DNA of 64,000 nucleotides, from NCBI GenBank assembly GCA_023634235.1, contig JAMKCF010000002.1, forward strand, positions 6,508,222-6,572,221, read 5' to 3'. The translations under genes and the position numbers were made by a program. Below are positions 1 to 11,022 of the stretch, one piece after another. The DNA comes from Pisaster brevispinus (taxonomy: Eukaryota; Echinodermata; Asteroidea; Forcipulatida; Asteriidae). How positions within the stretch are numbered: position 1 is the first letter of the stretch; every line of letters begins with the position of its first letter. The notes beneath the pieces were generated by a model. The model saw only the letters and a list, made by a program, of their open reading frames with translations, had not been told where the DNA came from and made no database searches.

Positions 1-39
1 TGGTGAGCTTTAGCACAAACCTTGAGACTGCTGACGTAG

Positions 40-66
40 TATAAAAGTACGTTATCGAGTCACACT
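40..66 (+). promoter_or_regulatory. Candidate core promoter of the arylsulfatase gene
   Basis: A TATA-box match (TATAAAAG, 40-47) lies about 20-25 bases before an initiator-like TCACACT (59-65). A TGACGT half-site sits just upstream at 32-37. The first coding ATG follows at 331, leaving a leader of about 260 nt with several short upstream ORFs (for example 268-300). The position fits a start for the downstream gene, but no transcript data support it and a TATA match can occur by chance. Confidence 0.4.
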
Positions 67-330
67 GGCAACAGAAAAGTAAGCATTGAATAGTTGTGAA
101 ATGCGTTGAAAGACTCCCGCCGAGGTAGAGGCTGTGTTTTGCATTACATCAGAGTAGACCCCAGCCAAAGGGGGCATCGGCAGTACGTGATCTCACGTAC
201 ATGTTTGTCACAGCTTCTTCAAGATATTGAGAGGGAAGACTGGTGTGTAAAGCGTAGAAACAAACTAATGTCTGATCAAGATACAAGAGAAGTGGAGTGA
301 GGGTGGATTCATTCGCCTAGTGGATTGACT

Positions 331-669
331 ATGGATCACCTCATTGTGATTTTCATTTTTGTCTGTATTGTAGTTTTTCAAAGTTCATCAGTGTCTGCCA
401 AGGGCGGCTCAAAGACAAAGAGAAAATCAAAGTCTGGAAAAGACAACGGCAGCGGCAAAAACACCGATGAGAAAAGCCAACCCAACATAGTATTTATACT
501 AGTGGATGATCTTGGGTTTAATGATGTGGGTTACCATGGCGATGGGGGATCCGCCCTGACCACTCCCACCATTGATCGTCTTGCTATGGAAGGGGTGCGT
601 CTAGAGAACTACTACGTCCAGCCAAGCTGTACTCCTACAAGAAGTCAACTAATGACCGGGAGATACCAG
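331..669 (+). CDS. ARSB-like: Arylsulfatase exon 1: signal peptide, basic linker, sulfatase signature
   Basis: Encodes residues 1-113. The hydrophobic core (about 4-18) is followed by a low-complexity Lys/Ser/Gly linker, then [11 protein letters not shown] with the metal-binding Asp pair, and then the formylglycine motif (C100). It ends at CAG before a GTACAT donor, phase 0. Confidence 0.93.
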
Positions 670-3600
670 GTACATATTGTATTTATTTACATTCAAAATA
701 TCATCAGTCATCGTGCCCTGAACAAGGACACAACGACAAGCTACCAGAGAAAGGGCGTAAGCAATTTAGTATACAAAATTGTGCTGAAAGAAAACGGCGA
801 AAAAGTTTGATCTTTTTATTCATAAGTAATTATGAGAAAGAAAAGCTTGGATACGTGTATAGGAAAACACGTATATGTGGTTAATTTTATAAGATAAATA
901 ATGGAACATTAATGGCATATTTGTTCAGGCAGGGAGCCATGTTATTGATTACGGCCTTTTACATGAAAATGGTACTTTGCGTGCCCGGAAGAAGGTCATA
1001 AAGCCGTACGTTTATCTTCCGGGCAAACGACAGGTTAGAAAACTTTTGCAAAAAAAAAAAATCGCTAACCACAGAAATGTAACCTAACCCGGACCCATAC
1101 CAATGCTATTATGCAGGTTATTTGTTTTTGCCGAACAAATTGTACATTAGTTGAACCCTCATGATTCAAACAATACATTTATACATGTTTTATATGAAAA
1201 CACATAATTATTTCAGTTTTGTTCAAAATATTATTATAATGTATAATGTTCAAGATTTGTATCATACCAAAAGCTATGCTCTGCGAGAATAGATGCCAAA
1301 GGGAGTTAGAAATAACACCCAACATAAAACAAACCACATTCCAATCACAAATTGTCAGCCGAGCAACGTTTCCTCGCTATCACGTCATCCTTTCCATAAC
1401 ATTCTTTGATTGTTGGAAATAACAGGTGATACCCATACTGAACAAAAGAACCTTGAACCCAATTAACTTTGAGTTCTAGAATGCGTATGAAGGCATACAG
1501 CGCAAATTAATTGAGTGCTTTATTACGAAGTTAATATAATTGTGTGTATGGGAATAGTGATCGAATAATTTGGAGTTGGGCCTTATATTTGTGCCAATTA
1601 TACGGTACTTTTGTGTAAATCGGGGTTTATGGTACGATTGCTTGTCATCTAAGTCACCGGCATTTTCGAAAGGCGGTTAGTTGAGATTCCCTGCCCCACG
1701 AATATACGCAAAATCAATGTTTCAAGCGATGTACACATCAAGTAATCGGTCGTAATGTCTTCGACCATTTTGTTGTTCTTTTCTTTTAATTTGCGAATTT
1801 GATGCCACAATCACAGTACTGTCAAGGTGGGCAAATAGTAATAATAATAACGGACATTTATATTGCACAATACCTATATGAGTATACTCTACTGCGCATT
1901 CTAACATTATTACCCCTGGTCACTGGGCCATATATTTCATTCCTTAAACCATATCAGCTCCCTGGGGAGTATACAGCCGGTGCTGCGAGTTACCGCGCTC
2001 CAACCTAATCATTCACATAAACCATCTCTGCCCTCACAGGTACCCATTTTATCCCTGGGTGGAGAGAAGCAATTATGGTTAAGTGTCTTGCTCAAGGACA
2101 CAAGTGTCACGACCGGGATTCGAACCCACATCCCAATGACTTAACCACAAGAACTTGAGTCCGATGCTTTTATCCGCTCGGCCACGACACACCACAATGT
2201 TTTTCAAGGTTAACCAAATTTGTATTTCTGCGTTGCCCTTATCAAAGGAATAGAAGAGAAAACAATGGGGGAAAAGGGGTCCCAATTGAAGGCTGCAAAA
2301 ACATGAATACATAATAATAATAAAAACAAATAAAACAAGTATGGATCAATGTCGCGTGCATTATATTCACTGTTGTTTTTAAGGGAACCAGACACACTAC
2401 CAGCTTTTGTTACTTGTATGTTATCAGATCTATTTATTTTATCAATTGTATTGTGTGTGGTTTTTTTTTCAAATTAATTAGATCCACACAGGCATGCAGC
2501 ACGACAATTTAGTTCCAAGTTCGCCCCATTGCCTGCCCCTAAATGAGCGGACACTGGCCCAAGCACTGCAGTCCGCAGGGTACTCCACCCATGCTGTGGG
2601 CAAATGGCATCTCGGTTACTGCCTCAAAGACTGTCTACCGACGAGGAGAGGTTTTGATTCCTACTTGGGTAAACCATTTTAGCACTTTGTGAATAATTGT
2701 CATACGGAATATTTACATTTGCCCAATTACTTTACTGCAGACAGTGTATCAATGCAGTTTTTGTTTCAACAATCCGGATAATATTCAAGTTAAAGAGGCA
2801 CTAAAAAGCTAAATAACCCTATCAGAACTGGGGGGGGGGGGGTGTTACATTGTGGTGCCCCCCTAATAATCGTTAACGATGCATTCGATCACCATCATAT
2901 TTTCTGACTGTTGTAAATGTTCTATGTATGGTTACAGTATTTAAAAAAAAGTCAGCTGTTATCATGTGAACTGTTTATCTGACCTCAATAGGTCAAACGA
3001 TTTGAACGCTTTTAAATAACAATTTTGTCTTTTTCAACACAACTTCCAGGCGTTTTTGGATTTGTTTTTCCCCGTAGTGATGTGTCGCATGAAAGTATTT
3101 TTTTCATTGTGGGAATTCAAACACGCTGCAAAATCCAGGGTCACCTTGAACTTTGGTGTTTTCAGTGTTTATAGGGCTTCAACTGCCCCTCCCCCAAAAA
3201 AAGAAAAAAAATAAATAAATAAATAAAATGAAATAGTTATAATAATACAAATTGAACAAATCAGTTGGCAAACTTCGAGCACAGAAGAAAAAAACAATGG
3301 ACAGAGACACAACAATACTTGCCATTTACTCTCTAGACTATCAATACTTTATTCCCAACCAATCAGTCAATAATATGGGGGATAATACAGCGAGGAAGGT
3401 GATTAAGTGGTGGGGGTCTCCAAGAAGCAGAGCTTGTTGAGTAGACAGCTAGACACCCCCACGACGTGTGTAGCTTAAATGTATGAACACTACATACATA
3501 ATTTTAGTTTATATATTACACATTAAATTAAGTTACACGACAATAAGACAAGAACTTAGACCTACTGCGCAGCAGTCTTGGTCAAGAATATCGATCGGAA

Positions 3601-4440
3601 GAGGGATTGTAGCAAATAGTATAAATTAGTATAAATAAAATCAAGTCAGTTATATGTATCAAAGATTCCCCGTGAAAAATAAAACCCCCAAAACAAAAAA
3701 ACAAACAACAACAAACTTTAACACTTAATTGTTTCCATAGGTAACGACTGTGAACGTATTTAATATCATTATTTTAAGAGTTCCGAAATTTAGACCCTTG
3801 ATAACGAATTACCTTTTGTGCAAATGAGGTACGTATATCTGGGATATGGATATCGCTGGTATGCCTAGTACAGTTGGTGAACAAAGGTATTTAAAATGAA
3901 CATAGCTTGGAAATAATTAAGCTATTCATTTTCAAAGAACTGATACATAAAAACTCCCAATTGGAGTAAATAAATGTCATTGACTTCAAGAGGCTTATGT
4001 TTAAGAGTGTAACCCACAGTTTAAAACGTGAACGGGTTCCCAGTTTACCATATTAATAAGATTATCAACGGTTTTTTATGGGAATAAAACAAGTTTGAAT
4101 CATCCGCAAATAGTAGAACAATGTGGTACTCCTCACGATAATTATTTGAAGTTAGACTTCATGTTAACAAACAATTCGGATTTGCAAGATAGTTCCCGAA
4201 CCACTCCAAGGCAGATACCATAAAAGTAAAGTTTAGATAGGAGAATTTCCTGATCAACGGTTTCAAATGCGTTGGAGAGGTCCAGGAAATCCCTATGGTA
4301 TGGTACGACAGTTTTCGTCCTGATTTTGCCAAATCGAGCAATCTGAAGAGGGTGACTGCAAGTGTGGTGTGGCACGTTTTAAGTGTTTCTTGTTTTTAGC
4401 GCAGTGAATAGTTTTTTTCTAGATACCAGCGCTTTATAAG

Positions 4441-4473
<33 letters not shown>

Positions 4474-7400
4474 CCTGCAAAGCCCCGGGGGACTTGATGA
4501 TCCAGGATATTTCAGACAGGACCATTTCACAAACTCTAACATGTGGGGGTGGGGGGTGACAAAGGCTTACTGCATGATAACAAGCGATGTTGAATGATTC
4601 TCTCGGATAAGGCTTGATTTATCCATGGGGATTTAGGTTGAAACTTCTTTTGCGTGTTTAGCTTTAACCAGGGGACTAATATTGACTTAAAAATTATAAC
4701 AATTATTCATACAAATTTGTGACCGATGTGTCAGGGTTATCGGTGCTAAAATTTGCAGACCAGTCCGTGGATTGTAAATCAGATTTCAACGGGCTAACAT
4801 TTTCAGGGGAGGTTTTGCCAAATTATTTAGGTTGGATGGAGTGAACTTGTGTAAAGAATTTTCGTAAAAATGGAACAAATTATCAGAAATGTCGGTAATT
4901 AAAATGCCTGAGCTAGAAGGGGGGGGTATTATACACAACACCAAAATGCCCGAAAAGTGTAGCAGAGGTAGTCGTGATTCATGGAGTTATTTAATTTGTT
5001 TGTTCAAGTTGAAAAACAGAAAACGTACGTACTTATCATCTTTACTTTACGATGTGTTTATCAACACATGACAGTTTGCTTGAATTTCGCATCACACCGT
5101 TACTATAGTACATGAATTATTACTGACACGTGTTTGCAATCTTCCAACGTCCTGGATTTGCACGTGCTTTATTATTAAGTGGCAAACAGGTTTAACAAAA
5201 CTAACCTGCAGTGGAGTTCGTTACGCAGACGCAAGTTCATCAAAGATTACTTGATCCTCACGGACCAAAACATGTTGTGTACAGCTTCACTACAAAAACA
5301 AATGCTTCCGAAAATGATTCACCTACGATTTGTCACCAATTTACTTTGAGCTCACTCCCCCCCCCCCCCTTCTCTCTCTCTCACTCTCTCTTTCTCAACC
5401 ACCAGTCATTTTACATGCTCAAGTGTTTTAAAGATGTAGGAAAACATCTGGTTAGGTCAAATAACAACTTCCTCGTGTCTGTCGTCAAGGAACGAGTTCA
5501 AGCCCCCTTAAAATACTGTAAAGACATAAAAAAGAAAAAAAAATGGATGGTTTGAAATAAAGTGATAAGGTTTGGGGTTCGAAAAGAGTATTTTCCATTT
5601 CAATTTGTTAAAAGTATTCAACAAAGGATAGTATATTAATGGTTCTTTTTTAAAGCAAGTAGATTGTTTGAGAACAAAAATTGGGGAATGTCTTTGTCTT
5701 GTACGGTTTTGTTGTGGCCCAATAGCTGTTGATCCTTAAATTTGATTATTCACGAATCTACTAAGAAATGAAAACAGTTTTGGGACAGTTTTAATTCACA
5801 TTTTTATCCAACCAAAATTTCAACTCAAGCGTCGTAATGACCTTGTTGTTGCGCCTAAACTCGCCAATTGCAGGATGAACCACCCTATAAATAAATCTCT
5901 AATACCGTTTCCTGGTCCCACTCAGATCGAACCTGCTCATGGATGGTCTAAAAGTAATGGCCTCCACATTGATGTGCCAGCGCTCTACCATCTAGGCATC
6001 TAGGCTTAAAGTTGGCTGTCCCCCATGTTGTTAATATTTGTTCGAGAGGGCTTGTCAACGTGAAAATGGACGCCGTTAATCCTTAGTTCCCTTCTCCAAA
6101 TCCCCTAGTCAATTTCTCATTATTCACCCAAATTGTGTGTAAAGTCAACCAGTCATTTTCACGTGTGGTTTATAGGCCTACCTTGAAGTGATTTGTCTAT
6201 GTGGTGGATCTAAGCAACTGAAAACATATACACAAATGAAAAAAATGCATGAATTGTGAAATTGGGAAATGTTGTGTTTGTTATGGTAAGCATTATGTTT
6301 AAGTCCGTGTGGACATTTAACTGAGGCAAACACATTGCCATCAATTACCCCGCAATTAGGGGATTACTCACTGAGTTTGGTTTCAGTCGGATGGAAGTAA
6401 ACTTGGTGTTATGGATTGCACTTTCATTTTTACACACGTTGCCCCACCCTCCTCGTCATATTTTCAAAAAGTTCTCGAGCAATTTGTATGACACCTGTTA
6501 AAAAGTTCATTTCATCATGATGCCTCAGATGAGAGCGCTTACACATTAATCGTATTAAATAAAATAAGAGGGAATTTGTATTATTATTAATCTTTATTAA
6601 TGATATTATTATTATTTTTATTATTATTATTATGATTATTATATTAATAAACTTTCCTCTTTTTTCTTTTTTATTGAGTGGGCGGGGGGGTTGTCATAAG
6701 CGTTCGTCAATGTTGTTCAAAATGCTGTGTAACTTTGCACACTTCTTTTTGTAACATAATCGATAACGTGACATAATATTTTATCACCAAAGTCACTGCT
6801 GGGGCGCTGAGATCATTCATTTATCCCGTTTTTAGGAAGCATTTTAATTTATTATAAGTTTTATATTCTTTGTATTTAGTTTTGTATTTATTTTTAGTTT
6901 TCACCTTGAATTTGATTCTCCCACCAACTTTTGTGGGGTCTAGGTTGCAATGATGAGGCCTTATTGATGATTCACTATAGTATTTCTTGGTCTGACAAGT
7001 TGTTTAGTAAAGCAGCATGTTGATCTTCAATTGATATTCAAGATATTGCAGTCATTTTGAATTCCCATCACGTAAAACACCACTTACATTTATTTAGGGT
7101 GATCTATAAACAAGTTGAAACTTTATTGAAAGAGAAAACAAAATCAAAACTTTAAAATTGTTTAACCCAAGGTCAAACAAACGGTTCCGGGCAAACGGTA
7201 TAGGGGGCAACAATATAAATACCCCAGCACTCATGCGTGTCGAAATCCGTGGAATATAACTACCAGTGTAATCTAGTTTGTATGAATTAGTGACCAGTAG
7301 TTGTATTAATAACTAAAACTTGTTTTTTGCATGTTTAATAAAACTATCTAAGGTATGGTCCTTGGGAATAGCAACCATTTCGACTACTCGAGAAAAGACT

Positions 7401-8071
7401 CAACTGCCCTGTTTTTGAATGAAACACCCATTAAACAAGTAAAGCGGTATTCTACGTTTTTATACACCGAGAGAGCTGAAGAGATCATACGATTTCACAA
7501 AGGCAAATCAAAGGTAACTCAAATGTCTAATGTGGTTTACATATTTTGCCAGACTTCGTATTTTTATAACACAGCCTGCATTTTTGATAGCGTATGAATT
7601 TTGTTTTTTCAACCGTTCTTCACTGTGGGTCATTCCGTGCCAACTCACCTGATGGGTTGGCAGGCTCCGAAGCCACTTGAATAAAAAAAAATCCCGTTTG
7701 TAGATACAGACCTCTAAAATTGCCGAAAACACAAAAAGTCACTTTAAAGGGGCGGGGCTTAATTTGTTTAGGGGGTCATATCTAAAAAAATGTTGAACAG
7801 TTGGATTCTAAAAGTATGCGTGTGTTCATGGCACCCATAAGGGATTGTTAAACAAAAATACTAGAAAAATCTGAAACGGAGCCTGCCAACAATTTTCAGG
7901 ATTTTAGGTGATTTGGCACGGAATGACCCCACTGCTAATTTGTAAATACACAAATAAATTATGAATCTATAGGGGCTTCCTACGAAGCCTAATATTGCAA
8001 TACAGGATAGTAACATTATATATAATAATAATACAAATAATGAATAGTTCGTTTTTGAAAGGACAAGTTAT

Positions 8072-8106
<35 letters not shown>

Positions 8107-10971
8107 ACGCAAAGCCCCTGTTCACACCGCATAGAAATGCTTCATCAAAGCGTTTTTGACGTCACAGCTCGAAGTTGTTTTTTTGCCTCGATTGTTTCGC
8201 AATAGCGGGCAGGGCACTTGTGCGAATTGTTCGTTGCGAGTTTGTGACGCCATAATTATGTTCGTATTCGCATTCGCCCGGGCTAAAGAGGTTGTTTCTA
8301 TTTTATCTATGCAGCCACCATTGTTTCTTTTCTTGTCGTACCAAAGTCAACATACACCACTCCAAGTTCCCAGTGAATACTTACGCCAACATTCACACAA
8401 CATCAAAGATTCCAAGAGGCAGAAATTTGCAGCAATGTTGAGTGTCGTCGATGAAGGCATCAACAATATTACACAGGCCTTGATTAGATCCAGCCTTTGG
8501 AAGAACACGCTTCTTATTTTCTCCACTGGTAAGGCTATATATATATATTTGGTAATCTTGCGGTCAGCACTTGCTGAGACAAAGTACGTTGTCTTATAAA
8601 CCACGTCGTCGAACTTGCCAGCTCATAGTGCATGAGATCCTAATCAGGACCGTGCCACTCGTGGTAGAGGTGGTTTTGTCAAAGAGCAGGTGATTTGGTT
8701 AGGAGGGAGCATGACGAAATTCTGCCGGCGTCAGTTGACAATCTTAGTAACTTAATTATCTTACCAAACAAATAACGTACCACGTGGGCAACCAAACTTG
8801 CTTGCTTGTTTTAAGTTAAGTCGTAAATGTTCAGTTATTTTCCTTTTTACCAAAATATATAGTATATACTTAGCATGATATAGTATGATATAGTATAGTA
8901 TGATATTCGTACCTATCTAGTCTTGATATTACGAAACAGGAAAAACTAATAAAGTTTCAAGTCCCTAACCGCCGATGTAGTTTTCACATATTTTCACACG
9001 AGCGAAATAACCTTACTGTATATTTTGTTTTTTTTCGTATGCACCCCCTTCGTGTATATTTGGACCTGTTACCTTTGCGACAGACGACATTTTCCAAATT
9101 ATGGCAAATATAGGGCCTGTTAAATATATATATATATATTTTTATATCACTAATACAGCACCTGTCTATATTGCTTTTGAACAAAGTGAGACCGTTTTTG
9201 ATTGCTATTTTTTTTTTTATTTTTTTTTTTATTATTATTTTTTGTATTATGATTACACAGACAACGGGGGTCGACCTAGGTCTGGCGGGAATAATTGGCC
9301 ACTCCGTGGGGAAAAATCCACCCTCTGGGAAGGAGGTGTTCGTGGTGTTGCTTTCGTCACTGGTCCCGTGCTTTCCGCCAAAGTACGAGGCTCAGTGAAC
9401 AACGAGCTGTGTCACGTGAGCGACTGGTTACCAACGTTAGTGAGAGGCGTGGCAAGACACAGCACGACCAACCATCTCCCATTGGATGGATTCAATTTAT
9501 GGCGCATGATCAGGTGTGTTGTACAACATTTTAATTATCCCACTCTTGAATTTTACTCTGTTTTTACCCGATCAGGGCCCATTCTTTGAAAACCAATTAA
9601 TGACAAATAAATCAGACTGACAACAATGTATTAATATATTTCATGATATAGCTTAGGTAAGCCGTCCCCTCGAAAAGAGCTGCTGCATAACATAGATCCC
9701 TTAGAGGGACCAACATTTTGGACGATTGGAGATGAGCGACTGTGGGGAAGATTGGCTGATCTTCCCTTCAACGTGACGATGAGGGCAGCGATCCGATTTG
9801 GAGATTGGAAACTTGTCACAGGGCACGCTGGTAAGACAGTCTTACTGCAGATACAATAAAAGCCTTTATTTAGGCCAGTCGTTCAATGCACGAACGTAAT
9901 AATCTTTCCCCGCTAGTAAAAATTTACATAATAGTTGCTTGCAATTATTTGTGGCATGTGTATGATTGTATATTATGGTAAACAATGTCATGTATACAAG
10001 TAAAATTGTAAGCACTTGAGAAATGTTTTTCTTTGTACGCCGTTAATTTAAAATAGTCTTACATGTATAGATCGCCGTCGATCGCCGTAATTGTTGGTGA
10101 TTTTGTGGGTGTCCTTGGTGGTCATTTAACGCCCATGTTGACATTATGCATTCAACTTTCGCTATTATGGTTAAAATAATAATAGAAGATAACATGTAAT
10201 ATGACGGAATTTGACAGAATCGTTCTTAGGCCTATGTTATGAAATTTGATAAATGTGCCTATTGCTGGCCGTCAATGGTTAGTCTCGGGTTTTCTTCATT
10301 GATTCGATAAACATTTTACGCTCATATTTCATTGCCATTTTTGTTTCTATTTTTTATTGTATTTGTTTACGGCAGTAAACTACGTTAAAGTAAAGTAAAT
10401 GTAGAAACAGAATAACGCAAACGAAAAAACTATCATGAACGGCACCAACTTGGTGACTGAAAGTCGAATACCCTCGGGACTTGCACAGTCTATTGCAGAC
10501 GAAACTATTTCCCTGATGACGATCTGGGAATGCGCTTTCAGCTTTACTGGAGAAAGTCACGTCATATAAACTAAAAGCTACAATTTAATCGGGTATTTGT
10601 CTTGACTTTATGCAGGAAGTTCAAAATGGAGTCCCCCACCAGAGTCCGGGGAAGATCTTTCTCGAGTCGTCATGAAAGACCACAGACTTTACTCAATCAG
10701 ACTCTTCAACATCAAGCAAGATCCAACTGAGAGTCATGACGTAGCGTCTCGTAACCGTGACATCGTGATGAGACTTCTACGGAGGCTTGCCGAGCACCAG
10801 GCAACAGCAGTGAAGCCTTTAGATCATTCCGTGACGCTCAAACATCGTGGCTGGAATGCGACTATGAATAGCGCAGAGCAGCACTGGTATGAGATGCCTA
10901 ATGCAATTGTAAAACATTTTGGTGCATGGGTTCCGTGGATGGATACCAGCTCTAATAACCAGTGGCTATGA
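331..10971 (+). CDS. ARSB-like: Arylsulfatase B-like (N-acetylgalactosamine-4-sulfatase family), complete, 7 coding exons
   Basis: A secreted or lysosomal sulfatase that would hydrolyse sulfate esters on glycosaminoglycans or related glycans. Coding exons are 331-669, 2482-2668, 7353-7513, 8315-8528, 9261-9513, 9652-9830 and 10616-10971. They join in frame at GT/AG junctions to 1689 nt, or 562 aa (human ARSB is 533). A hydrophobic signal peptide is followed by a Lys/Ser-rich linker (about 24-49). The sulfatase fold then starts with metal ligands D59 and D60. The signature [11 protein letters not shown] carries the formylglycine Cys at 100 and R104. GKWHLG (K154, H156), D301-N302 and K319 complete the active site. 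The ATG at 331 starts the signal peptide; an in-frame TTG lies two codons upstream. Every segment aligns with the ARSB order, including PLDGF and the C-terminal WVPWM. The closest family is ARSB/ARSI/ARSJ; the substrate cannot be fixed from sequence. Confidence 0.94.
670..1837. other. Arylsulfatase intron 1, first part: nothing recognised
   Basis: AT-rich intronic DNA. A short A run near 1049 is the only notable feature. I see no conserved coding segment or RNA gene. Confidence 0.5.
1838..2192 (-). repeat. tRNA-Leu-derived SINE
   Basis: Read on the minus strand, the head (about 2190-2107) has a class II tRNA shape with an A box (GTGGCCGAGCGG) and a B box (GGTTCGAATCC). It continues into a body with CTTGAGCAAGACACTTAACC and CTCCACCCAGGG, then a TTATTATT tail near 1840. 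The order (Pol III promoter, unrelated body, short repeated 3' tail) is that of a SINE. A 3' fragment of the same family lies near 17060-17245. Confidence 0.75.
2482..2668 (+). CDS. ARSB-like: Arylsulfatase exon 2
   Basis: Residues 114-175, plus one base. It contains VGKWHLG (K154, H156 of the active site) and [13 protein letters not shown], which matches the [17 protein letters not shown] block. Acceptor TTAATTAG, donor GTAAAC, ending in phase 1. Confidence 0.93.
2669..7352. other. Arylsulfatase intron 2: mostly unannotated AT-rich DNA
   Basis: A 4.7 kb intron. It contains a LINE remnant (4142-4345), ATT microsatellites near 4441-4470 and 6585-6640, a G run near 2830 and a C run near 5360. 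No conserved exon was seen in it. Confidence 0.5.
4142..4345 (-). pseudogene. Non-LTR retrotransposon reverse-transcriptase remnant
   Basis: On the minus strand the translation contains [20 protein letters not shown], a close match to the motif A region of CR1/Jockey-type reverse transcriptases (usual form FLDLSKAFDTVDH). A second frame just upstream continues the match, so the fragment carries a frameshift. Only a short piece of the RT domain remains, with no second catalytic motif. Dead element fragment. Confidence 0.65.
7353..7513 (+). CDS. ARSB-like: Arylsulfatase exon 3
   Basis: Residues 176-229. The acceptor CTAAG followed by GT completes the split Gly codon and gives [14 protein letters not shown], collinear with the ARSB segment GYLLGSEDYYSHER. 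It then runs through a Tyr-Ser-Thr / Glu-Arg-Ala-Glu-Glu-Ile helix to a GTAACT donor, phase 0. The exon is less conserved than its neighbours, but frame and position fit. Confidence 0.85.
7622..7932. mobile_element. Short inverted-repeat element (MITE-like) in arylsulfatase intron 3
   Basis: The ends are inverted copies: GGTCATTCCGTGCCAA with TCACCT and GGCAGGCTCCG on the left, and the reverse complements of these blocks on the right (near 7885-7932). Flanks share CACTG, a possible 5 bp target duplication. At about 310 bp with no coding capacity, it fits a non-autonomous DNA transposon; the superfamily is not clear. Confidence 0.6.
8074..8105. repeat. Poly(T) run
   Basis: An uninterrupted run of about 32 T in intron 3 of the arylsulfatase gene, possibly the tail of a minus-strand retroposon. 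No element body is recognisable next to it. Confidence 0.7.
8315..8528 (+). CDS. ARSB-like: Arylsulfatase exon 4
   Basis: Residues 230-300, plus one base. It starts after CTATGCAG with [19 protein letters not shown], the conserved PLFLYLALQSVHEPLQVP block. The helix [15 protein letters not shown] and the strand leading to FST end at a GTAAGG donor, phase 1. Confidence 0.94.
8529..9260. other. Arylsulfatase intron 4: nothing recognised
   Basis: Intronic DNA with short TA repeats and T-rich stretches near the acceptor. The only structure noted is a repeated TATAGTATGA motif near 8870-8905. Confidence 0.5.
9261..9513 (+). CDS. ARSB-like: Arylsulfatase exon 5
   Basis: Residues 301-384. The split Asp codon gives D301-N302-G-G, the second metal-binding pair. 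[20 protein letters not shown] then carries active-site K319, followed by [10 protein letters not shown] and LPLDGFNLW. Acceptor ATTACACAG, donor GTGTGT. Confidence 0.95.
9652..9830 (+). CDS. ARSB-like: Arylsulfatase exon 6
   Basis: Residues 385-444. It begins after ATATAG, completes a split Ser codon, and encodes [13 protein letters not shown] and [13 protein letters not shown], both conserved in ARSB-type sulfatases. Donor GTAAGA. Confidence 0.93.
9831..10615. other. Arylsulfatase intron 6: nothing recognised
   Basis: AT-rich intron between the last two coding exons. No repeat or coding match seen. Confidence 0.5.
10616..10971 (+). CDS. ARSB-like: Arylsulfatase exon 7 and stop
   Basis: Residues 445-562, then TGA. 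It contains WSPPPES, then [16 protein letters not shown] (the LFDIDRDPEERHDLS block) and a C-terminal WVPWMD. The acceptor is TATGCAG. The reading frame closes cleanly. Confidence 0.94.
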
Positions 10972-11016
10972 AAACAATCGCAACAAATATTTTCCAAGGA
11001 GATACAGAAAATACTT

Positions 11017-11022
11017 AATAAA
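11017..11022 (+). terminator. Polyadenylation signal of the arylsulfatase gene
   Basis: AATAAA 46 bases after the stop codon, the first match downstream, consistent with a short 3' UTR. Confidence 0.6.

Noticed and set aside
106..300. 64-codon ORF upstream of the arylsulfatase
   Set aside because: It has no ATG at its start, no recognisable motif, and lies in the presumed leader.
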